Below, piece after piece: positions 23,501-35,468 of a stretch of DNA of 64,000 bases (within the stretch, counting starts at the first letter, position 1; each line of letters starts with the position of its first letter). This stretch comes from Klebsormidium nitens. Its lineage: Eukaryota; Streptophyta; Klebsormidiophyceae; Klebsormidiales; Klebsormidiaceae. The translations under genes and the position numbers were made by a program. Under the pieces are notes generated by a model that worked only from the letters and a program-made list of their open reading frames with translations, was not told the DNA's origin and made no database searches. The stretch covers positions 1 through 64,000 of the forward strand of contig DF237201.1 of assembly GCA_000708835.1 (NCBI GenBank), given 5' to 3'.

Positions 23501-24853
23501 ACGACCATAGGGTATGCCGCGAATCTGTAAGATATCTTTGTAAGAAAGATTCATTGTCGGAAAGACGTGTATCAATGCAAGTAGGAAGAGGGTATTGCGC
23601 CCGGAGACGCGTCCGGTAAAACGACAGGAATTTCAATGCAATGGGCAACCGCAAGATGACCGGTTGTACTGCCAGGGCATGTAGAAAGCAAACGATGAAG
23701 CATTCCAGGTGCAAAAACATTCAATCGAAGTTTCGCGCCTGGCCGGCCAGTAAGCTGTCGATGTCTGGCCCTGCTCTATGCAGCCGCTGGGCTGGTAAAG
23801 TGTCAGCGTGATGTTGCAGTCTTTGAACCGGCCATATGTACCCTCCGAATGGGGGAACTATCGTTTATGCAGGTAAGTTCGCGGTATTAGCTTGAGCTCA
23901 TGGTGCATGTGACTCGGAAAGATTGCTATGCATGGTACCACCGGCATATGGGCTTGATCATCTCACTCATTCAGCCCATCATGAAATCAAGATAGATTGT
24001 TGCACATTGGACTCGTCGGAATCGAGAACTCCGGATTGTATCTATGAGTTTGCGACCAGCCAATGTGCGCCGCGATTGTAGTTTCAGATATTTTTGCACA
24101 TGATGCACACATGCATGCTTGATGTAAAATCTGCACCATACGTGTGTGGTGCACGACGTATAAACTTAAGGCGGTTCTTCAAGTCACAATCATTCAATGA
24201 TTACGAACATACGATTCAATGCTTAATTAGCTCAGGGCAAGCCATTTTACGGTCCGGAGCGCTGCCAGCAACTGTGTGCACACATCGGCTAGAAAGCTTT
24301 CTTTGTGCAACAGAGTTTCCGGCCGCGCCGCAGTCTCATTGAATGTAATGATACATGTCATAGACTCAGTCAACAACTTCAGGCTGGCTCTGTACATTAA
24401 AGTGCAATTGAAGAGAGCGACGATAATTATGCGCACAATATGTCGATTGCTTAGGTACAACAGCTCGCACGTACTATGCGTCGGATTGACTCACTGGGCC
24501 AGCTCTCAGAAGTAAAGCCACACGGCGGATATGCTTCAAGAAGCGGGTCATGTAGGTAGGCTAGTAGGTACAGATTATCCTGGAGGCTGTCAACCGAGCT
24601 TGAAGACAATCTGTATCCAGGATTTGATTTCGTAATGTTTCCTAATGCGGCAGGTAAAGTCCACACACACGCGCCGTCAATAATTGGTAAATTACAGCCT
24701 CTCACACACTCGTATGCTTGCAACTTGAGCCGTGAACACAAGTGTTACTGTGATCAAGACAATCTCGTCTCATCTCAACCCAAAAACACTGAGGAACCCA
24801 ACTCGACCTACGATGCAATCTATCAAAGCAGATTAGGACAGATTGTCATTTAC
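23501..24853. other. Intergenic, between convergent CEP104 and psb27
   Basis: About 1.35 kb with 3' flanks of both genes. No gene, RNA or repeat could be supported; base composition becomes more AT-rich after 23.9 kb. Confidence 0.6.
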
Positions 24854-26825
24854 CTATCTGTTCCTCGCTAGTTGCTTCTCGGCGTCAACCAATTCCTCAA
24901 AGATTCTGTCCTTTCTCTTTGCCGGCAGAGGATAGGTGGGGCCGAAGTTGTTGTAGTGACCCGCAACAGCGTTGACTGCCGAGTACACATTGCCGTACGA
25001 GCTCTTGCCAGCAACGGTTTTCTCACGCCTGTACTTGGCAACCCACGCTGCAAAGATACCAAAACATAATCAGCAAGCAGAAGAAGTTTTCAAGACCTGT
25101 TGAAAGCTACAATCACTAGCAAAGCCATGAAGCAGCCAAGACAACAGAGAACCAAACGCCTAATTAAAGCGGCACATTCTGTGTCCTTCCCACGGCTGAG
25201 TGCAGAAACCTACTTGCTATCTGCACCTAAGAACCTAAATATGTTCCTGTCGAGTGGAGCCTACATATCCTACAAACATGGTTCAAGTGTAATCCACTGT
25301 CCTCCCGCATCTGGGTGCTAAGTGTTCGGTTTCCTGCGGCGATACTTGTCTTCCTTTGAATCCATACACAGCTCAAAAACAAAGGTACACGTGGAACCTT
25401 GACACCAGAATTAGAGTAAGTCGTGTTGGCAAGTTCACAGGCACATGCTCTCCATGCAAACTTCACAGTGTCAAAGAGCGTTGCTGATACGTAAACGAAT
25501 TGCGCAAATGCAAAGACTTTTTGCTCGTAGTACGTAGTAAAACACTTGGAGCAACCACCTCAAATACTTGCTGTTATACATGCAAGGAATCGACCATTAA
25601 ACGAGCAATTGAAGTGAAGGTGCTAACTTTCCCACATGTGTTTAGATACTGTAAAGGCGATTTGATGCATACAATAGCAGTACTATAAACCCTAATCTGG
25701 TTCAAGAGCATACTGCGATGCTTGAAGAATGCCGTCTGCTTTTGATGAATGAGAAAAATGCTGAGACAGAGCAAAACATGAGCGAGACTAGAGTTTTTAT
25801 TGCACCTGAGGACCAAGGCTGGGCAGAGACGGACAAACTGCGTCAAGATTATTAAACCCTAAATTACTCTCGCATTGAAGATGGAATCTGAATACAACTA
25901 TAGCGTATAGTGTAAACGACGTTGATGGTCTTAGCGCCCTGGCTCCTTGCCCTTCCCCATGAGGGGACACTGCTCAGAACCTAAGACTCGAAAGGACCTC
26001 CAGACACCAGTACGGAAGTGCCGATTCGCACAAAGCAATCTGCTTGCTGCTGTCACAAGTCATCCTTCTTCAAAGGTGTTCCATTCAACTACTTGGTAAA
26101 GTAAAACCGGCAGCCGCAAAGAGCCACCTCTAACGAAACCAGCCAGCCAATAAGAATGGCGAGGGCCACCAAGGCTCTGTCAGGACTCTTAGCCCAAGCA
26201 AAAGGTTGGCAGAACTCAGCCAATGCAATCGAACCGTCGCATCCAAATAATTCAGTTCCTAGCTTTGCAGCTGACGGGAACTGCAGAAAGAGACCGATGC
26301 TCAACACTGTTGACTGAATAGGCAATGTGGCTTTCAATCACAAAGCTTCTACCGGAAGGATGCAGACATAAGGCCACGCAACCAACCATGCAAACAAGGG
26401 CACAAACCACAGATCACATTGGTCTCTGTCTTACCTGTGGAGTTCTCCAGCAGCGCATTTACTGCATCCGGCTTGGCAGGGTCCTTCTTGTCGAGATCCA
26501 ATGCAGTTCTAATCTGTCCGATTATCGACTTGGTGTCCTCCTTGTACTCTTCCAACTGATCGGCATGCGCCTCTGGCGGAGCAACAGCCCCAACAACAGC
26601 CAACCCTGCGAGCCCTGCAATCAAAGCCTCCCTCCGTCCCAAATGGATCGCTTCATTCTGCTCAGAAGAGGCCTGACACCTGACACCAGCCGGTCTGCTG
26701 TCAGCGATCGAAGAGGGTCTGCATGCAATGGGCATGCAAAACTGCCTCGAAGCGCTTTGCCGCTGCACAACCGCTGTGGGTGACACCAGGGCCCGGCTGG
26801 CAGAGGAAGCGATCGCAGACGCCAT
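24854..26825 (-). CDS. psb27: Photosystem II assembly/repair protein Psb27, chloroplast lumen
   Basis: Two exons, 26825-26435 and 25047-24854, joined in phase (G|CG). They total 585 nt, 194 residues. Residues 1-~60 are Ser/Ala/Arg-rich like a chloroplast transit peptide. Residues 63-88 hold a twin-Arg thylakoid signal (LGRREALIAGLAGLAVVGA) ending in AHA before the mature part DQLEEYKEDT. The mature ~106 residues match Psb27: IRTALDLDKKDP, WVAKYRREKTV, YSAVNAVAGHYNNFGPT, and a basic AEKQLARNR end. Psb27 binds the lumenal side of CP43 in PSII lacking the oxygen-evolving extrinsic proteins, during assembly and repair. The single intron is long (1,387 bases). Within it I found no other supported gene. 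Confidence 0.94.
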
Positions 26826-27536
26826 GATTATTAATCAGGTAGGCAGAGTTCAGATAAATCGATCCAAACTACGCCTTGCTGTTACTCTTGAAAATGATAA
26901 AAGTATCGCCCCTGAATGTGACCTCTGGTGATCGCCAGTTGACGCCCTTGGTGTGTTGTTTACAGTGTTGTGAAGATTCTGAATCTTTGTTTGCGTTCAG
27001 CAGGCAGTTGATAATGTGGATAACGTATGATTACGTGGCCAATTCATTATGAGCCACGTCGACGTCGAAGAGAAGCTTCGGCCGTCCGATGAACAGCTTG
27101 CAGAAACTGGACGGTCAAAAAGGGCCATGCCCGAACCGAATGACTAACCACGCTCCAAACCGCGGTTTTGGAGAAGTCTTCGCAACGTGCATTGTCGTAG
27201 GTACCTAGCCTGCTGAGCGCTCCATGCAAACGATGCGACGTACACATATTTCCCAAAATACTCTTCAGGTCACATCATCATGTGCATACCTGTTGCATCA
27301 TGGCACATGACACATGCAGCTTGACGAACCACCTCATACCAAAACTTTTCGAGTCTGTTTGCATTTGTTAAGTTTGCATATTGCACGCGTCTGAATACAA
27401 ACCACATTCAGTTTGCACTTGAAGTTGATTGCCAACTTCGAACTTAGCAATGGCTTTGCAGCCGCGGCTCGTTTACACCATCATGGCATCAGAAACCAAA
27501 AGAACTTCGAACACTGTACAGTGAAGCATGACCGCC
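26826..27536. other. Intergenic, upstream of psb27 and downstream of DCAF13
   Basis: About 710 bases between two minus-strand genes. It should contain the psb27 promoter and the DCAF13 3' end as transcribed. No further features could be supported. Confidence 0.55.
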
Positions 27537-30500
27537 TCATTCAAGTTCTTGTACAATCTTCTTTTTCCTGGCGGGGATGTTGGGTATGGAGCCTGGTGCA
27601 CTATGCCTCTTCCTTCTATCGTCTTTTCTTCTATCCGAGTTTGCAACCGTTTGTCTGAGCTTCTCCGCTTTGTAGATAGCTTTTGGTACATGTCGATGCC
27701 TGCACCCAAAAGAAAAGAAAGCTTAGCGATCTACGCTGAGAAATTTTGGTTGCTCAAGAAACACACAGATCGTGCTTTCCATCGAGTGCAAGTGCACCGA
27801 CTTGGCAGATGTTCTTGAACGCCAAGACTCCAATTTAAGCTTGCACACCCACAGCCTTAACATGCAACTTGAACACCTGGTATTTGCGAGAACCGTGACA
27901 CCCGCTTGCCTAAACTTGTTACCAAGAAACCAGAACTACAAGCACATGCGAAGCAACTTCACGTACCAAACTTGCTGCACAAGCGAGCTCTTCGCAATCA
28001 ACATGCGTATCACATGACGCCACGACTTCAGCAAAATCAGTTTCCATGTTACTGGTCCCGTGCTCACCTGTCTATCCGCTTGATTTCTGGCAGGAACTTG
28101 TACCGCTGCTTCACTTTTTCCATGTATGCCTGTTTGCCCTTTTCCCGTGGCAGTTTCTGCATGCGCATGGGTAATCGTTAGCCCTCCTATCTTCCTTTCG
28201 AGTGTGAGAAGGTTCGAAAGAGCCGATAGAGATGACGTGTCCCTAAACACCGCGCACATTTAGAGGCAGCAGAGCAGCGTGCACGTTTTCAGAAGGGAAT
28301 CGACTTGAACGTAGCAGCTGTATTCGTACTTCAAGGATTGATAATTCTGCAAAATTTCCTCTTATCATCGTTTCTAAGTGTGAGAAAGGTTCCAAATAGC
28401 CGGAAGAAATAAAGTGGTCCAAAACGTCGAGCATATTTGCGCACAGGCAGGCAAGCAGCGTGCACGTTTCTGAACGTAGCAGTTGTGATCCGCACTCAAG
28501 AATCGACAACAAACCTGCAGATTCTTTGACGAGGTTATGCTGGACACGATGTTATGGTGCACGGTAGGTATTACAAGAGAACAGTTTCGCGGTGAGCATT
28601 TGTTCCTTCACAAGAGAACAACTTCGCACCGAAACTCTGGACAAAAGTCCGTCAAAGGACGGGGCAGAACTGTAATGTCAGCTCGTCTCGCCCGTTTGAG
28701 AGTACGCCACAAGAAAGCATGGCTGATTCGTGTATGTGAACCTGAAAGGCGCCTCTAAAGGGGCGACCGAAACGGTAGGCCGGATTGTATCGTCAAACGG
28801 CGCGCTCCGACTTGACAACTTTCGCCGGGACTCCCCAACGGATCCCCAAAGCATGCAAGAACTTTGCCTTCACGAACCCGGCGTTGTCTGCATCACCAAC
28901 TTACTTCCTTTTTTGCGCCCGTGATCTTACCCGAAAGTCACGCGACCCCGCAAAATCTATTTATCGCTTGTCGTAGACACCTGCCTTCTCAGAACAACAT
29001 GACGAAGCAAAAGAAAGACATTGACCGGCCCTTTAGAAGCATCCCACCGTGAGAACCAGGACAGTCGCGTCTGAAGAGAAGGTCATGAATCCTCACCACT
29101 CCTAGTTGCTCCGAGGCTTTCGCTTTCCATATCCGAATGTTGGTGTCGTCACTGCCCGTCAATACGTACGTAGCGTCCCCGCTGAACTTCGCACAGAACA
29201 CCCTGTACGAGAAAAGGAAGTGTGTTATTGTCGCCTCAAGCTCGCTCCACTCTTTGGCTGTCTGTGAAATCAAGCATCAGGATTGGGCTCGTCTCTAAAA
29301 CCCATATGAACAACCGCGTCACGTGTTGATATTTAGCTTGCGTGAAACTTGCAAGGTTGAGGCCTGCAGGATGGTCAATCACACATATTTGGGCCATCCG
29401 ATCCCTCCGGAAACCGATCGGACGGTCCAGAATCATGTAAAGCAGGAGGCTTGACTAGCGAGAGTTGCATATTCCCCGCAGACAGTTGTACAAAGAAGAC
29501 CTCCGAAGTGATTTCAAGAACGGCTACGTTGGACCTCATATATGAACGAACTTCGAACATCTGCGCTCATATGGTAAATTGCAAAATACCTTCAGTCATG
29601 AACGCTTTTCGAAGACAGTGCATGTTCTGGGAGAGGTCTGCCGTCAAAGAAATGACACGATGTCCAGTAGTGCGCTTGAAATTCCTTTGCTGCCGTCCAG
29701 GTAATCAATGGACCGATACGACCCGACTTCTTGCCTTCCGTCACCGGGTGTAGACTGCACAGCGCTCTGATGACTGCCATGTGGCACCTCGTCATATGCT
29801 TCATGTGTTACACTTCCCAGCCGTTCCCCGCTTGAACTCCGCGAATCGCGTAATCCAGCCTCAAAAAGGCGTCATAAACTTCGTAGATCTCTGACCAAAG
29901 AAGAAAAGGACACTTAAAAGAACGTGCACGCACCTCTGCATCCGCTTCGTGTGGTACACCTCCCGGCTGTGCCCCGCGTTGTACTCGAATATCCGCACGC
30001 TGCGGTCGTACGAGCCCGTCACGAACTCCCGGCCCGTCGGAGAGTAGTCAATGTCCATTCTGCAGAACGAAGTATCGTTAAGCTCTCGCCTTTCAACTCT
30101 GTGCTCTTGCAGCTGACTGGTGAACGACGACGCTGTTGAAGAACGCTTGCTAAGTCACAGTCTCTTTCTTACGGCAACTGAGTTCGTAGGTCGAAGGGAA
30201 GGACGTAGAAAAACATGGGCTTCTATCCCGCTTCCTTACAACTAGACAACAGAGGCACTACTGAGCGCAGATTTCGACAAGGGTAACACTACACCGGAAA
30301 CCCGCTGACCGAGGGCACATAACAGCAACCCGAAGTCCTCGCAAGAGCATCTTTTACCAAAGCACATTGGCCAACATTCTTCGGTCCAATTTTACTGTCA
30401 ACGAACACTTGGTTTAGGGAAGCAACTGTGGTTTCAAAAGGAGCCCTCGTCCGGAGCTTACACAGCAGAGACGTGGTCTTTATGTACACAGAGCGCGCTC

Positions 30501-33500
30501 TTCATCTTGCGCATGTCGTAAGTATAGCAGTTGCAGTCCTCGTTGGCTACCGTGAAGTTGAACGCCTCCCGGGGATTCCAGGCCAGCGCGTTGCATCGGG
30601 TCTGCAAGGGACGCAAGGAACTTCGCTTCATCAGAGCAAACAAGCGGAATTATGTGCTCACAGGCAGAGACTATTGTTTGTCATCTGGTGCGTTGATTCC
30701 AAAGCACTGCTTACTGGCCGTCGTGAAGTTTACCCATTGCACGGGATCCAGTAAAGCGCATTAGACCGGGTCTAACAGACGTAGCAGTTTCCTGCTTCAA
30801 CAGCAAAGGACTTTCATGCGCTCGATCCTGCCAAAACTTCTCGTTCTAAAAATGGCGTGTCGTTGGGACGTCACCTTGTGTCCGCCATGTAACCAAACGT
30901 CTCCCGTTAAATCGGAATCAGGAGAAGGGCACGAGTCCTCTAAGCTGATGCTTCGAAGTTCGTGAACTTGACGCATGTGCTCCCAACGAAGAAAAGATAG
31001 CCGAGAACTCAAACAAGAGCCGGAGCCGAAAACAATCGACCGACTCAACTCACCACTGACAGAAAGGAATGCACAAAAAGAGAGCGAATCTTCTCTTTTA
31101 GAGAAGATTGACTGACCACCAATCCTCGGAACTGGGGGCGAATTTTGGACAGCTTTTTTTATAGAAAGCCTGCGACCCTTTTGTCGCGCACAAACTTCCT
31201 TTTGTCGTTGTCGACTAATTTGATTTACGGTTCTGTTAAGCAAAGACCAAAAAACGCTGCACATATTATGATTCACGCCAAGCTCAAGCGAATATGTGGT
31301 CAGCACCAATCTGCACGCAAATCGACTATCTTAAATAGCACTGACCTGCATGATCAGCTTCCTGAGCGGGGTGCTGACTCGCATGTCGTACAGGACGATA
31401 CTCCTGTCACTTCCGGTTGTGGCGAACACGTCAGGTTCGGCAGGGTTCCATCGTACAGAAATCACGGACTCAGAGCCCCACGAGAAAGAGTTGATTGGAT
31501 CCGACCTGCAGACCAGAATGATAAGCACAAGCCCGGTCAATGTAAACCGATGGAAGCCTCATTCAAAACAGTGCTCAAGATGCGTCACGCTTTGACTGAA
31601 AACTTGCACGCAGCCCAGTGGTTGCTCCGCATTCAACGCACCACGAACTCAAGCTAACGACTCTCACAGCTCACCTGTTGTGATCCCAGATGTCAACTTG
31701 CGCGCCGGTCGTGGCAAAGAGAGGCCCCTTCCAGTGGTGGTCCAGCGCTCTGCAAGGAAAGAGCTTGCAGCTGTCGGTGCAAGCCAGGACACTATCTCTG
31801 AACCGTCCACCAGTTTTCTTCTGAGTGTGCAAAAAACAGGAGTAACTTGATGTCGCCAGAGAGACGATGGTGACACCCTTGACAGTGAGCAGTGTCTCCT
31901 TATTGCTATGCTTGCTGATTTTTCCAAACGCGCTTTGCCCTGAACGCGAGTAACATTGACCAAAAAAGATAGAAAGGTTGTCCAAGGGCAGCCTTTGCCG
32001 ACGTAGCTCCTAAACTTAAACCGAAAGCTTTCAAACAATTTAGACACCCAAGGGTCAGAACAAAGGCTTGTATGTATCTTGCCTCAGATGCAATGAACAT
32101 TGTCAAGTCGTGTGATACAATGGGGGGTGAGTTTGTCGCAAGGCCTTAAGAATTGCTAGCCAGAAAGTGTGATTCAGCACCCTTCTGATATTTACACTTG
32201 TGGTAAGAAGAAACAGAACAGATGATTGCTTACCTGAAACCATTCTTCCCTTGTAATGTAACCACTGGTTCCTGCGTCTCAATGTCTGTCCCGGAGGCTT
32301 CTCCCATCTCCGTTTGAGGCAAGCTCCAAAGACGCACCCTGAAAGGAGATGCGTCTTTCAAATGAGAGGGTGACACGTTTCTCTTTGCCCCACACCTGAT
32401 GCCCTCAAGCAAGATACGTGATTGGAAAAGGAGAAGCAAGCAAGATGCCGTGCTGGCAGTTATACTTGGGCAACTGAAGCAATGAATTTTGATATCAGAC
32501 TGGCGTCCTGTGCCCCACCGCTCTGATGAAATGACACCAACATGACTGAAAGCCCAAAGCCTGCCAGGATTTGGCGGTCCAGCCAGCAACTCCTCAGAGC
32601 CAGATAGCGCATCGAACAATCCTTAGGAAGTTCGGAGTGGGTCAATTGAGGCAGTCTTACGTGCAATCAGAGCTACACGACACGAAGTGCTCCCCATCAT
32701 GCGACACGGCCAGGCCGGTCACCGCGCCTCGGTGACCAGGGAACTGCCGGATGGTCCTTCTGCAAGCACCAAGATGGAGATAAGTTTGTCTAGAATCTGA
32801 AGAACCTTGCCTCCTCCAAGCTAGTAATCAAGAGCCCCCTTCTCATAGCCATGGAATAGTACAGCGCATGATTCAACTGACAGCAGGACATCAAATCCAG
32901 GCGACCAATTGCAACCAACCACAGTAATAGAAAGGGGATTGAATGCCTGGGCATCATGTGCCTACCAAGGATGCCTGGTTGCAGAACAAAGGCCTGAAAT
33001 TAGGGTTTCAACTCTCACTTCTTACAAACTCAGATTTCAGGCAATGCTGAAGCGAATCAGCTATGATAATCTGGGCCAAGCAATCCACGCGCCAGAAAAC
33101 GCTTCTGGGGTGTGCACCACCACGCCCATCAGACGCTTCATACCGTTACCATTCTGGTGGCAAATCCTGCTCAACCCTTGGAAACACGGCATTGCCAAGA
33201 GCGGTGGCGCACGGAAGTGCAGGCATGCACTGAGCAATCAGCACTACAGGATTTACAAAAAGACCCAGGCGCCACACAAACCCTAAAAGTCTAATGCAAC
33301 TTTTCTCACCTATATGCCAGGTCCCACAACCGGATATCCCCATCCATGGACCCTGAGAGGAGGCAATTAAGCCTCCGGGGATTCTTGGCCATGCAGGAGA
33401 CGCTGTCGGCATGTCCATCTAGAGCTCCAATCAGCGGCTTTGCAAAAACCTTGTCTAGCTTGGCAGCATTGAGCGCCCTCGTGTATTCATGCGCTTTTTC

Positions 33501-33605
33501 AAAGGGGTGAAGTGCAGGGTCTAGGTTGCGGTACACCTTTTGCACATCCTCTGTGCGCTCCTTGGTGAAATCTTGCTCTGAGCGGGAAATCACTTTGACT
33601 TTCAT
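27537..33605 (-). CDS. DCAF13: DCAF13/SOF1 WD40 protein, small-subunit processome
   Basis: Ten exons in transcript order: 33605-33310, 32759-32661, 32338-32234, 31749-31675, 31505-31346, 30601-30462, 30059-29934, 29202-29097, 28156-28068, 27699-27537. They total 1,359 nt, 452 residues; human DCAF13 is 445. The N-terminus (VYRNLDPALHPFEKAHEYTR, ALNAAKLDKVFAKP) is the Sof1 signature. Seven WD repeats follow (~65-365), with SGSMDGDIRLWD, HRGAVTGLAVSHDG, LDHHWKGPLFATTGAQVDIW, NSFSWGSESV, ALAWNPREAFNFTVANED and DIDYSPTGREFVTGSYDRS. The C-terminal SOF domain is at ~370-452 (KLPREKGKQ, RIDRHRHVPKAIYK, HSAPGSI, end ARKKKIVQELE). It acts in the nucleolus in early 18S rRNA processing. Introns 5, 7 and 8 contain duplicated blocks, two of them exon-edge copies. 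Its start faces the transposon nest. Confidence 0.96.
28196..28530 (-). repeat. Two-unit tandem repeat in DCAF13 intron 8
   Basis: The block beginning AGTGTGAGAAGGTTC (28201) and including GCAGCGTGCACGTTT recurs from 28377, a period of about 176 bp. Matches are interrupted by small indels. It is entirely intronic and no exon was recognised in it. Confidence 0.82.
29785..29860 (-). repeat. Copy of DCAF13 exon-7 donor edge
   Basis: Read on +, GCTTCATGTGTTACACTTCC and CAGCCGTTCCCCGCTTGA (29798-29836) resemble exon 7 at 29944-29982 (GCTTCGTGTGGTACACCTCC, CGGCTGTGCCCCGCGTTG), 146 bp away. On the minus strand the copy still ends in a GAG|GTGCC donor-like site. Its frame carries stops, so it is not an intact exon. 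Confidence 0.82.
30713..30776 (-). repeat. Copy of DCAF13 exon-6 acceptor edge
   Basis: CGTGAAGTTTACCC..ACGGGATCCAG..AGCGCATT..CGGGTCT (+ strand) resembles exon-6 bases 30550-30603 (CGTGAAGTTGAACG..GGGGATTCCAG..AGCGCGTT..CGGGTCT), offset about 170 bp, in intron 5. Confidence 0.75.
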
Positions 33606-34072
33606 GGCGCACTAGGTGAGGAACATTTAGGGTGGTAAACAGAAAGAGGGCTGTTGAAAAGCGGGCGCATAGTACAAGCGGTAGTTAGACCTTTTCAAAA
33701 AGCTCGGATAGAGAACCAGAGCAGTTGGAAACAAACAGCAAAGTGCTGAGCGGTCTCTTTGCGTCTTCCTCCTGTCTCTTGCAATCATCAAGGAAGATCA
33801 GATTCAGCTTGTGAGTGTTTGACTCTGAGCAAGCTCGGCTTGCATGAACTTGAAGTTTGTCTTCCTTTTTTCCAAGAGCACGTTTTCTATCCGCTTATGA
33901 ACACCATACATTTTGATTTTCATGAAAGGCAATAGCTTTTGACGGAGGAAAAACATGAAAAGAGGTTTTCAAGTTGAAATGAAAGGCATCGCGTATCTGT
34001 CCTAGTCTATCCTCTTTTACGGCTGAGACCTCGGCATTTGAACAACAAGTTGAACAACTTCAAGGAGAGGTA
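33606..34072. other. DCAF13 upstream region, left flank of transposon nest
   Basis: This is the remaining DCAF13 promoter side. It ends in the TA (34071-34072) that abuts the outer element. No gene was seen. Confidence 0.55.
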
Positions 34073-35468
34073 GGAGGACTTGTCCCTATTATCGGCCCGG
34101 CCCTATTACCGGCCCCCCCTTTTCCCAACCAACGTTGGCTCAATCTGCAGCTGCTATTCGCTGCATTTGGAAGCCTGTCATTGGTTGGAGATGGCGGCAG
34201 GGCCTACACTACATTTGCAAATACAGCCTGCTTGAAGTTTAGAGGCACTGCATCAATCAAATTTTGCTGTAGTACCTGCAGATTCAGATTTGAAGTGCAC
34301 TACAGTCTACATGGCCCTGCAAGCCCTGCATCTTTCACAATCTGACAGTTGTCTGAATCATCCTTCAGAATAGATCTACAGATCAAAGGCGCCATGGTGG
34401 ATCAGCTCGCTCCAGGATGGCAAGGAAGCCGAAGCCCCATCATAGATTAAGGCCAAAGCCAGCCAAAATTAGTCCAGGGCCTCAGAAGCAAAGAGGGGGC
34501 AGCAGGGAAAGCGTTCCAAGAAGGGTGGAAAGAGCAAGCTAAGCACTGCTGAGAGCAACAAGAAGCGCGCCGGTATCACAAGAAAGCAGTATTCTCTTGA
34601 GCAACTTGAACTAGCAGTTGATGCTGTGAGATCCAAGAAGCTTTCTGTGAAGTCTGCTGTTAGGCAATTCTGTGTACCTAGGAGCACCCTCCAGGATAGA
34701 TTGACTCGTTACTAATGCAGCTGCCGATGCCTCCACTTTGAAGCCCGGCAAAAAGTCTTTCCTCAGTCTTTCGGAGGAAGCTCTGCTTGTCCAATGGATC
34801 TTTGACACTTGGCAGACCTTGGTCAAGCTGTTAGCCCAAACGTTGTAGCTCATAAGGTGAAGGAGATCTGCCAAGCAGCAGGCAGGGCCACCCCATTCAA
34901 GGATGGCATTCCGGGAAGAAAGTGGTGGAGAGGCTTTTTGAACAGGCAGATTCCAACGTGTCTGTACGCGTTGCTGAAGGTCTTGATCGAAGCCGCAGTG
35001 CGGCGCAGACACGGGCATCCATTGTTGACTTCTACAAGAAGCTTGGCGAGTGGTACGATGCGCATCCAAATGCCAGACCTCCTGGAAACATGGACGAGAC
35101 TGGCTGGCAGCCGGGCAATGTAGGGGGTGGCAGAGTGCTAGCACAGAAAGGGGTCAAAACTGTGCAGACCGCCATCTCTGAGAACCGGGAGAACACCACA
35201 TTTGTGGGGTGCATTGCTGCAGACGGGACGTACCTTGAACCAGTGTACATTTTCAAGGGGAAAAGGAGCCTAACAGCAGATTGGTTGCGGGAGGGGGGTG
35301 CGCATCCCAATGCAAAAATGGCAGTGCAAGAGAACGGCTACATGACTGCCGAGCTCTTTCCCCAATTCCTCCAGCACTACATCGACACCGTCCCTGGTGG
35401 GGTGTCCCCTGCAAACCCCGACCTCCTGCTTGGGGACAATCACTCCTCCCGCTTCTCGCCAGAAGGGA

